This document shows, one piece after another, positions 9,901 to 19,142 of a stretch of 64,000 nt of DNA. This stretch comes from Anaeramoeba ignava. Taxonomy: Eukaryota > Metamonada > Anaeramoebidae. The notes under the pieces are model-generated. The model had not been told where the DNA came from and did no database searches. It saw only the letters and a program-made list of their open reading frames with translations. Position 1 is the stretch's first letter; every line of letters starts with the position of its first letter. The stretch lies in contig JAPDFW010000057.1 of assembly GCA_028826165.1 (NCBI GenBank), positions 186,001-250,000 of the forward strand. The letters run 5' to 3'. Both the position numbers and the translations under genes were made by a program.

Positions 9901-12565
9901 CTTGCATTTTGGGATTGAAATTTTTTGGAAAATTGTTTCTAAACTTTTGATATGATTTCCCATTTTGATATCCATAAAAGAAGGAATAAAGCCCAATTCT
10001 GGAATATTTCGAATTGTTAAACAAATATCAGTAATATAAGAAGATTCTCTGAGAAGTAAAGTAATCTTATTATTTTATTTTATTTTATTTTTGATTTGGA
10101 TTATTTTTTTATATTTTTGATTTATATTATTTTTGATTTATATTTACTTCTGTAAAAGTTGAATTATTTGGAGAAACACAAACAACAGAAGGATCAAAAA
10201 GTATTTGTTCATTTGGATAATCCATTTTTTCTTGGGATTCCTTTTTAGAAGTTGTAAATATCCTTTTTTTCAAAATATCATTAAGAATCCAAGTTGGATA
10301 ATTCGATAAAACCTCAACTTCGTTTTGAAAATTTGTTAAAGTTGAAGGGAAATATTTATACTTATTAATATTCAAAAATATTTCATATAAACTTTGTTTG
10401 ACTTGATCCAAATTTAAATTTTGGAATCTTCTTCTTAATGAAATCATAGCATTGTTTGGAGCATTCGAGAAATTTGATGTGAAACCTCGAATAATTTTGG
10501 AATGCATTGCAGGAGAATTTGTGTATAACAAAGCAATTATATCTCCTCCAATAATGAAAAAATCTGCAATACATTCCGAAATTTGTTTTTCAACAATTTG
10601 ATTAAAATTTGCAATTTCCAAATCAATAAATTTCCAAGTTTGTTTTTGAAATCCAAAATTGATAATTCTTTGAGCCATTTCTGCTGCAATTTGTAAAGAC
10701 ATGACTAAAAAGAATGAATAATTAAAATATTTGTTTTTTTTGTTTTTCAAATTTAAATAACCCTCTTTTGTTTTCTTTTAAGAATTACAAAATGTTGCAT
10801 TGTTTGTTCTATCAAGAGAATCAGCACAATTAAAACGAAGAATTCTTGATTGAAATGATAAAATTTGGGAACTTGCTAAATTTTTTGAAGGACAGATTAA
10901 AGTTGTTCCTTGAATAAAATTAGGTAAAATTTTATTTTTGAAAACAAAAATTTTGCCATGGTTCATATCTCCAGCTATTAAATGCGGTTTTAAAGTATTC
11001 CAAAATCCTTTTATTGTGTTTTCTTTACCAACGGATTTTACATTTTTGCTCCAATCAAAATTAACCAATCTTATGTATCCATTTGTTATGATTTTATTCA
11101 CGTTTCTAATTGAGAGTTGGAAATATTCACTCAATTTTAATTCTTGCTGTTTTGAGTTTTTGAGCAGATTGATCATCACAATAATAATAGAATTTTGCTC
11201 GTTTTCTTCCTCTTTTTTGATGATATTTTTCTTTAAAATCGCATTTTCCTTTTCGTTTGATTTTCGGATTATCTTATTATAATCAACGAATACCTGATAT
11301 CTTTCAATCAATCTTTGATAATATTTTTCTGAGTTTTTGAAGAAATTTTTATAAATGGTAATTTTGGGTGTTGAAACTGTTGATTTTAATGATGTGGACC
11401 ACCAAATGGGAATTGTTCCTCTGCGCCAAATATAGGAATACCATTCAATTTTCTTTTGGTCATTATTGATTTGCTCCTCGATTTCATTCCAACAAACTAA
11501 TTCACATTCCATTTCATTTCCAGGTTCTGTTAATAAAATTAAAGTGCGAACAACAAAATAAAGGTTCAATTTATTATATTATTATTATTATCAAAAAATC
11601 AACTTTGAATTATTTTCTTTATTACCTCCAAACTGATTAATTCCTCTTGCATGATATCTAGTTCCAGGATTTAAAACAGTTTTTCTTCCAATTATCCAAA
11701 AATTGATATTTTTGAAATTTTTGATATTTTGTGAAAAAGTAAATCCTTGAAGCATAAAAATACAATGTTTTGGTAATCCAATTTTTTCAAAAGGTGTTCT
11801 TAAATGGTTATTCCAGCAAAAAATTAATCCAGATTCTTCATTTCTATTCCCACAAAAGCAAATCAAAAAAAATTTGAAATTAAAATTTAAATTTAAAATC
11901 AAAATTTAAAATCAAAATCTACTCTTCTTGTTCTTCTTCTTTCGATTTTTCTTTAAATATCAATGGAAAAGGTTTTGTTATATCAATATTTTCACTGTAA
12001 TAATGGAAATTTTTAATTGGAAATTTCTTCATTCTTTTTAAAGCTTTCAATTCATCTCTAATAAATAGATAAATAAATTTTTTTTTAAAATTCAAATAAA
12101 TTTCTTTTCCTTTTTCCTTTTCAAATACTTTGTAGTTGGAATTCTAGAATTTAAAGATATTTTAATCCATTTTGTTTCTGTAATTGTATTCACATTATAA
12201 CCTTCAAATAAATTACTTGATCGAGTCTTTTTTTTTTTGAAGAAAATTAAGAAATAGAAGAAATATATATTTTTAAACAAAAGAAAAGTTGAAAATATTT
12301 TTCTTTTTTTTTATACTTCTGTTGCAATAATAATATATGAAATGTTGCACATATTTGTGTATCCAATCAAAGCTTGAGCATTATATTCTTTTTGTATTGA
12401 ATTATTTGTTGATATTAAATAATTTAAAGCATCTTCTTCATTATTAAATAAATCAATTCCATGAATTCCATTATAAAATAATTTTCCAGTTAATAAATCA
12501 ATGGAAATTACTTGAGTATCTATTCTATCAGATAAAGATGAAATGATAAACTTGATTTTTTCCAT
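7000..12565 (-). CDS. SAC9-like phosphoinositide phosphatase, eight exons
   Basis: Exons on the minus strand are 12565-12317, 12226-12129, 12057-11923, 11843-11626, 11526-10789, 10704-10148, 10065-8326 and 8226-7000. All seven intron phases agree and the total is 1,653 residues, close to plant SAC9 (about 1,630). SAC-domain motifs are clear. They are ENIDITKPFP, ARGINQFGEPGNEMECE (joined across an intron), RRGTIPIWW and the catalytic FNCADSLDRTN, a C-x5-R loop with Cys near residue 467. The Ala-Asp-Ser variant of the loop is the SAC9 type. Downstream are ITDICLTIRN, an Asn/Gln-rich linker, and a FYVE-like cysteine cluster (C-x4-C, then CYYC, CLGC, CEKC) split by the last intron. Predicted role: hydrolysis of phosphoinositide phosphates on endomembranes. 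Within exon 7 two A-run indels near 9090-9131 put stops into the linker, but both flanks stay in the same frame. Confidence 0.88.
8947..9180 (-). repeat. 9-bp AATAATGAA/AATAATCAA coding repeat with local frame break
   Basis: Coding low-complexity linker (Asn, Glu, Gln) of the SAC9-like gene. The A runs opposite 9126-9130 (five) and 9092-9097 (six) are shorter than the seven A's found at the equivalent point of other units. Together they change the length by three bases. Only a short segment between them (9109-9120) contains stops in the main frame. Confidence 0.75.
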
Positions 12566-12820
12566 TTAATTTTTATTTAAATTTAATTTAATTTTTTTTC
12601 ATTTAGTTTTTTTTTTTACATAATTTCCAGTTAAAGTTTTTATAATTTTATGTTTTGTTTTTCTTATAATTGGATTCATATTAAAAAAGGGAAAAAAAAT
12701 TAAATAATTTTCCAATTAAAATTATTTTTTTTATATTTTTTCTTTCTATTAAAAAAAAATGAAAAATTAAAAATTTTTTTTCATTTTTCATTTTTTCAAA
12801 TTAAATTAAATTTAAATTAA
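12566..12820. other. Divergent promoter region, SAC9-like and BLOC1S4-like genes
   Basis: No gene is seen. TTTTTTTTCATTTTTCATTTTTTC at 12776-12798 precedes the plus-strand start by about 25 bases. An AAAAAATGAAAAA run at about 12753-12766 could serve the minus-strand gene. Confidence 0.5.
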
Positions 12821-13501
12821 ATGAATTTAACTCCAATTTTTAAAGAATTTGTTAATGGAATTAAAACTATTGAAAAACAAGAAGAAGGATTTGAAAAAAT
12901 TCATAAATTAGCAGAAAATTTATTAATAAAACAAGATGAATTAAGTACTTTACAACAAACAATTATTCAAGAAAAAGCAATTTCAAAAGAAAATTTAGAA
13001 ATTCTTTTTAAAAAATCAAAAGAAATTAAAAGAATTTTTTCAAAAATTAATCGTTTAGAATTATTTGTTAATGATGTAAAAAATACTTTAAATCTTTTAA
13101 AATCTCAAGTTGAACAAGAAACTTCTAAATCTTCATTTTTTTCAAGACTTAAAAAATCAAGAAAAAAAAATGATGATTCAAAAGAAAAACAGAATCAAGA
13201 ATTAAAAGAAAAAATTGATTTAAATATAATTGAAAAAATGGAAAAATATGGATTAAAACCGAAAAATAAACCAAAAGCACAAAATTTAAAAGAAGATGAA
13301 AAACAAAATTTAAAAGAAGAAGAAAAACAAAATTTAAAAGAAAAACAAAAACAAAATGAAAAACAAAATGAAAAACAAAAACAAAATGAAAAACAAAAAC
13401 AAAATTTAAAAGAAGATGAAAAACAAGAACAAGAACAAAAACAAGAACAAAAACAAGAACAAAAACAAAAAAAAACAAAAACAAAATTAAAAAGAAAATG
13501 A
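12821..13501 (+). CDS. BLOC1S4 (cappuccino)-like coiled-coil protein
   Basis: The first about 110 residues are helical. KEIKRIFSKINRLELFVNDVKNTL followed by LKSQVEQE resembles the conserved core of BLOC-1 subunit 4 (a pattern of I-x-K-I-x-R-L-E-x-F-V followed by a heptad helix). BLOC-1 acts in endosome-to-lysosome-related sorting. After KIDLNIIEKMEKYGLKPKNKPKAQ the protein becomes a K/Q/E/N repeat. In the assembled frame it stops at 13499-13501. One A fewer in the run 13489-13493 would carry the frame on through KENEKQKQKPKSNKHKKDK, and further indels separate it from the likely true end, DDENENQEK at 14097. Start: ATG 12821 follows a typical TTTTCATTTTTTC leader. The family call rests on a short motif and could equally be another BLOC/BORC subunit. 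Confidence 0.55.
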   Translation: MNLTPIFKEFVNGIKTIEKQEEGFEKIHKLAENLLIKQDELSTLQQTIIQEKAISKENLEILFKKSKEIKRIFSKINRLELFVNDVKNTLNLLKSQVEQETSKSSFFSRLKKSRKKNDDSKEKQNQELKEKIDLNIIEKMEKYGLKPKNKPKAQNLKEDEKQNLKEEEKQNLKEKQKQNEKQNEKQKQNEKQKQNLKEDEKQEQEQKQEQKQEQKQKKTKTKLKRK

Positions 13502-14097
13502 AAAACAAAAACAAAAACCAAAATCGAATAAACACAAAAAAGATAAAACAAAAGATAATTTAAAGGAAGATAAACAAAAACAAAATGAAAAACAAAAACA
13601 AAATGAAAAACAAAATGAAGAACAAAATGAAAACAAAAACAAAATGAAAAACAAAAACAAAATGAAAAACAAAAACAAAATGAAAAACAAAATGAAAAAC
13701 AAAAACAAAATGAAGAACAAAAACAAAATGAAAAACAAAAACAAAATGAAAAACAAAATGAAAAACAAAAACAAAATGAAGAACAAAAACAAATGAAAAA
13801 CAAAAACAAGATGAAAAACAAGATGAAAAACAAAATGAAGAACAAAAACAAAATGAAAAACAAATTGAAAAACAAAGATGAACAAAAACAAAATGAAAAA
13901 CAAAATGAAGAACAAAATGAAGAACAAAAACAAAATGAAAAACAAAAACAAGAACAAAAACAAAATGAAGAACAAAAACAAAATGAAAAACAAATTGAAA
14001 AAGAAGATGAAAATGAAAACAAAATGAAAAGCAAAATGAAGAACAAAAACAAAATGAAAAACAAATTGATGATGAAAATGAAAATCAAGAAAAATGA
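13250..14097 (+). repeat. K/Q/E/N coding repeat, several frame switches
   Basis: Tandem AAACAAAAT/GAAAAACAA units, the low-complexity tail of the preceding gene. The KQNE-type frame is interrupted by A-run length changes near 13491, 13630 and 13790. The last stretch ends in a sensible Asp/Glu-rich terminus with TGA at 14095-14097. Confidence 0.7.
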
Positions 14098-14221
14098 ATT
14101 AAAAATCTTTCTTTTTTTTTAATTAAAAGAAAATGGAAGAAATCAAAATTAAAAAATTAAAGAATTAAAGAATTAAAGAATTAAAAAAAAGAAAAAACTT
14201 TCAAATTAATTTTGTTTGAAA

Positions 14222-17200
14222 TTAATTTTTTTTGGATTGTTTAATTTCTTCAATTTCTTTTGCTAATTGTTCATTTAAAGAACAAGCTTTTTGGAATTCA
14301 TGAATTTTAGCAACATATTTTCTTTGTTTTTTAGATAATTCTTGAAATTGTTTTGAAAGTAAATCAAATTTAGTTTGTTCTTCTTCAAGAACTTTATGAA
14401 CTTGTTGAGCATTTCTTGAAACTCCATCAATAATTTGTTCAAAAGATTGAATAAATTGTTGTTTAGTATTTTCTGTTTTCATAGAAGGTTGAAAACCAGC
14501 ATTAATTTTATTTAAGAAAGCAAGCTAATTTTTTTAAGTTTTTAATTTAATTTTAATTTGAATTTTAATTTTTATAAATGAATTTTAATTTTTATAAATG
14601 AATTTTAAAAATCTACTTCTTTTTCAAGAATAGCTTTTTCATCTTCAAGTGAATTATATGTATTAAAATGTTTCTTAGTTTCATAAACTTTTGTATTCAT
14701 TTGTTGATATAATTCAACAAATCTTTTTTCATATTGAATTAATTCTGCTCTTGTTGGAACTGATTCAATTTTTCTTTGTAAAATAGCAATATTCTATTTT
14801 ATTTAAATTAATTTTAAATATTTTATTTAATTTTTTGGAATTTTATTTAAAAAATTTAACTCTAAGTATTTCTCCAAGTGATTGTCTAAGTTGTTGATTT
14901 TTTGATAATTCTTGACTATAATTATCATTAATAGTTTTTTCTCTTGAATTTGTATCAACTTCTTCAACATTTCCAAATGATTCAATCATTTCCTATTAAT
15001 TTTTTTTTAATTTTAATTTATTAATTTATTTAATAATCTTATTTATAAATTTACATTAATTCGATCTCTTTCTTTTCTACAATGATTTTTAAATTCTTCT
15101 TCTTGTTTTTTCAAATTTTCTGTAAGAGATAATAATTGTTGTAAAATTCGAATAATTTTAGCAACTTCTTCATTCTTTTATTTTTTTTAAAAAATATTTT
15201 AATATTTATATATATTTTTTTTCCAATAAAATTCCTAAATAATTTTTTTTAATACTTGTTCAATTTTTTCAAATCTTTGAATTTCAGAAATAATTCTATC
15301 TTTATATTGAACTCTTTTTTCAAATTGTTCTTTCATAGAATCAAGTTTTTCTTGAGCTTCTTCTCGATTTTTTTTTACACTTAAAGCTTTTCTTTAAAAT
15401 ATAAAAAAAATTTATATAAATATAAATTAATTCAAATTTATTTATAAAATATTTAACAAACTCTTTAATCTTTTCAATTTGTTCATTCATTTTAGAAACT
15501 TTTCTTTCATGAGCTTCTTGAAGAAGTTCTTGTTGTTTTTTATCAAATATTCCAAGATTTTCAGTTTCCTATTTTAAATAAATAAATAAATAAGAATTTT
15601 TTAATCAATTATCAAAAAAAATTGTTTTAAAATAAAAACCTTTGTATATTCACTAGAAAGTTGATAAATTTCTTGACTTCTAATTCCAACTATATTTCCA
15701 AGAGTTTTTGCAGAAATTTTATTTGTATCTGATTCAATTTCACTAAGTTTATTCATCATTTCTTGAACTTCTTTTTGTTGTTTTTCATTTTCATTAATAG
15801 TTTCTTTTGAAGTTTGCATTGCAACTAATTTTTTTGCAAAATCTGAACTTTTTGAATGTTCTTGTTTTGTTTTTTCGTTTTTTGCAATCTTTTTTTTTTT
15901 AAATTTAATAATTTTTATAAATTTTATAAATGAATTTTTCATTTTGAAATTGATTTATACTGTTTTAAAATGACTTCCATATTCTAATAAAGTTGATTGA
16001 ATTCTCATTTCAGGTGAAGGATTTGATTTTAAAATTCTTCTAAATTTTCTTTGAGGTTTATATCTTGATTGAGTAGAAGAAAAATGAATTTGAGATTTAG
16101 GGAAAGATTGATCAAAATTAGTATCTGAAGGAAGAGAATAATTATTATGAAATTGATGAATAGAAAATTGTTTAATAATATCTCCAGTTTCTTCTCGAAT
16201 TTCAAGAACTTGTCTAACAAGCCATTGAATAACTGGAAAAATTGCTTCTGTATCAAGTCCTGAAATTTGAAATGATTGAAGTGGAAATGGACATCTCATT
16301 TGTTTTAATGCTTTTTCAATTTCTTCTCCAAGTTTAATTTTTTCTCCAATTTTAGCTTCTTGATGAAATACAACCTCTTTTAAAATTAAAATTTATTTAT
16401 AATTAAATTAAAATTAAAATTCATTTATAATTAAATTAAAATTAAAATTAAAATTAAAATTAAAATTAAAATTAAAATTAAAATTAAAATTAAAATTAAA
16501 ATTAAAATTAAAATTAAAATTAAAATTAAAATTAAAATTAATATTAAAATTAAAATTAAAATTAAAATTAAAATTAAAATTAAAATTAAAATTAAAATTA
16601 AAATTAATATTAAAATTAAAATTAAAATTAAAATTAAAATCAAAATTAAAATTAAAATTTAAAATTAAAATCAATTTAAAATTAAAATTAATTAAATTAA
16701 AATTAAAATTAAAATTAAAATTAAAATTAAAATTAAAATTAAAATTAAAATTAAAATTAAAAATTAAAATTCATTATTAAAATTAAATGTTATTAAAATT
16801 AAAATTAAAATTAAAATTAAAATTAAAATTAAAATTAAAATTAAAATTAAAATTAAAATTAAAATTAAAATTAAAATTAAAATTAAAATTAAAATTAAAA
16901 TTAAAATTAAAATTAAAATTAAAATTAAAATTAAAATTAAAATTAAAATTAAAATTAAAATTAAAAATTAAAATTAAAATTAAAATTAAAATTAAAATTA
17001 AAATTAAAATTAAAATTAAAATTAAAATTAAAATTAAAATTAAAATTAAAATTAAAATTAAAATTAAAATTAAAATTGAAATTAAAATACTTGAATCAAC
17101 ATCAATATTTGCATAAGTTAAACACCAAGCCATTCCACCAATAATTTTATCTAATTGAGAAAGACCTTGAATTCTTGCTCTAAAATAACCAGCTGCTAAT

Positions 17201-17325
17201 AACATATCAATAATTTGATTGTATTTAATTTCTGTTTCATCTAATTCATCTTCTTGATTGTTTTCATTGTTTTCATTATTTTTATTTTTATTTTTTTTAC
17301 GATAACTTGAAAGAACAATTGACAT
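14222..17325 (-). CDS. CCDC93: CCDC93, CCC complex subunit, nine exons
   Basis: Exons on the minus strand are 17325-17091, 16376-15961, 15888-15640, 15568-15462, 15391-15256, 15174-15055, 14992-14861, 14793-14617 and 14524-14222. All phases match, giving 624 residues (human 631). Conserved landmarks are [27 protein letters not shown], the sequence [49 protein letters not shown] and a C-terminal coiled coil ([13 protein letters not shown]). CCDC93 forms the CCC complex with CCDC22 and COMMD proteins. That complex works with retriever and WASH in endosomal recycling and PI(3)P control. The N-terminal part is the NN-CH domain and the rest is coiled coil. Intron 1 (17090-16377) is expanded by a hexamer satellite, while the other introns are 66-90 bases. 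ATG 17325 is followed by a short Lys/Asn-rich stretch absent from animal homologues. Confidence 0.95.
16383..17088. repeat. (AAAATT)n satellite filling CCDC93 intron 1
   Basis: About 700 bases of AAAATT/AATTTT hexamers with rare variants. The repeat is open in several frames on both strands (Ile-Lys, Asn-Phe, Leu-Lys dipeptides), and those frames are not genes. Confidence 0.97.
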
Positions 17326-17585
17326 TTAAAATAAAAAAGAAAAAGAAGAAAAAAGAAGAAAAATGAAAAAAAGAAAATTAATTAAAGAAATTTTTTTTTG
17401 TTTATTTTTTTTTTAATTAAAAAAATTTTTTTTTTTAAATTTTTTTTTCATTTTTTTCCTTTCTTTTTTTTATATCAATTTAGAAAGTAAAACATAATTA
17501 AAAAATAAAAACAAAAACAAAAACAAAAATAAAAACAAAAAAAAAATTTTTTTTAAATTAAAAATTTTATTTAGAATAAAAATAA
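17326..17585. other. Divergent promoter region, CCDC93 and eL34
   Basis: Homopolymer-rich, no coding segment. An AAAATGAAAAA box at about 17360-17372 reads TTTTTCATTTTTC towards CCDC93. A TTTTTTTTCATTTTTTTCC box at about 17441-17460 reads towards eL34. Confidence 0.5.
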
Positions 17586-18715
17586 ATGAAAAGATTAACT
17601 TATCGTAGAAGACATCCTTATAATACAAAATCTAATCGAGTTAAAGTTGTTAGAACACCAGGAGATAGACATATTTATCATTATGTTAAGAAAAGAGTAA
17701 AGGGAAGAAGATGTGGTGTTACTGGAGTTACTCTTCATGGTGTAAATATAAATATTATAATTATAATCAAAATTAAAATTAAAATTAAAATTAAAATTAA
17801 AATTAAAATTAAATATAATTAAAATTAAAATTAAAATTAAAATTAAAATTAAAATTAAAATCAAAATAAAAATTATAATTATAATTAAAATAAATATTAA
17901 AATTAATATTATAATTAAAATTAATATTAATATTAAAATTATAATTATAATTAATATTAAAATTAAAATTAAAATTAAAATTAAAATTAAAATTAAAATT
18001 AATATTAAAATTCATTTATAAAATTAAAATTAAAATTAAAATTAAAATTAAAATTAAAATTAAAATTAAAATTAAAATTAAAATTAAAATTAAAATTAAA
18101 ATTAAAATTAAAATTAAATTAAAATTAAAATTAAAATTAAAATTAAAATTAAAATTAAAATTAATATTAAAATTTAAATTCATTTATAAAATTAAAATTA
18201 AAATTAAAATTAAAATTAAAATTAAAATCAAAATAAATATTAAAATTAAAAATTCATTTATAAAATTGAAATTAATATTACTGTTAAAATAAAATTGATT
18301 TTAAAATTAAAATTTAAATTCATTTATAAAATTAAAATTAAAATTAAAATTAAATTTAAAATTAAAAGAAAAATAAAATTAAAATTTTTATAATTAAAAT
18401 TATAAAAACTTATATTTAAAAACTTCTTGAATCAAGAAGACATCAAAAAGAGATAAGAAAGTTTATCGCTTAAATGTTTAAACAAATAAATAGGTATTGA
18501 TTTTATTATTATAATTTGCAAAAACAAATTTAAAAACCAAAAAAATAAGAATAATTCAGTTCATTTTAAAAGAAGAACAAACTTATATTAAAAAGAAATT
18601 TAAAAGAAATTTAAAAGAAGAAATGAAATTTAAAATAAAAGAAAAGAAAAAGGTAAAAAATTTAAAACAATTTAAAAAACCAAAAACCAATAAAAAAAAA
18701 GCAGACAAAATTTAA
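17586..18715 (+). CDS. RPL34: Ribosomal protein eL34; exon 1 intact, second half disrupted
   Basis: Exon 1 (17586-17741, 52 residues) is unmistakable eL34: RLTYRRRHPYNTKSN, RTPGDR, HYVKKR and CGVTGVTLHG. The donor is GTAAAT in phase 0. A roughly 700-base intron of hexamer repeats follows. Downstream pieces look like the rest of eL34 but do not join in one frame. KTSKRDKKVYRLN at 18437-18475 resembles the SKRQKTVSR region. MFKQIN plus R-IIQFILKEEQTYIKKKFKR resembles the C-terminal RIIRAFLIEEQ helix. The latter can be spliced with matching phase 2 (18475-18493 to 18549-18715, intron 18494-18548). The two downstream pieces are offset by one base at 18472-18476, and the usual YGG and cysteine residues are not visible. 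The gene is either a decayed copy, a very divergent eL34, or an assembly error in a single-copy gene. Confidence 0.7.
17760..18410. repeat. Hexamer satellite in eL34 intron
   Basis: Mostly AAAATT units, interspersed with ATAATT, AATATT and short AAATTCATTTAT segments at about 18010, 18178, 18252 and 18319. Those segments suggest a higher-order repeat of roughly 70-170 bases. Confidence 0.9.
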
Positions 18716-19142
18716 AAACAATTTAAAAAGAATTTAAAAAGAATTTTAAAAAGAAATTTAAAAACAAATTTAAAACAAATTTTAAAAGAATTTAAAAACA
18801 AATTTAAAAACAAATTTAAAAACAAATTTAAAAACAAATTTAAAACAAATTTAAAAACAAATTTAAAAACAAATTAAAAACAAATTTAAAAAGAATATTT
18901 AAAAAGAAATTTAAAAACAAATTTAAAAAGAATTTTAAAAGAATTTTAAAACAAATTTAAAAGAAATTTAAAAAGAATTTTTTTGATTTTTTTGATTTTT
19001 TTGATTTTTTTTTAATAATAAATTAAAAAGGAGAAAATTTCATTTTTTTTTTTAAATTTTTTTTTTCTTAATTTAAAAAAAAAATGGGGAAAATTTAAAA
19101 TTTCATTTTTTCTTTTCTCATTAAAATAAAAAAAAATCAAAT
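18716..19142. repeat. AAATTTAAAAAC-type 12-bp repeat and TRIM gene leader
   Basis: From 18716 to about 18985 the sequence is a degenerate tandem of AAATTTAAAAAC/AAATTTAAAAAG. The rest is homopolymer-rich leader containing TTCATTTTTTC about 35 bases ahead of the TRIM-like start. No gene is seen. Confidence 0.75.

Noticed and set aside
16383-17088. Long open frames of Ile-Lys, Leu-Lys or Asn-Phe dipeptides on both strands
   Set aside because: AAAATT hexamers lack stops in most frames. The region is CCDC93 intron 1.
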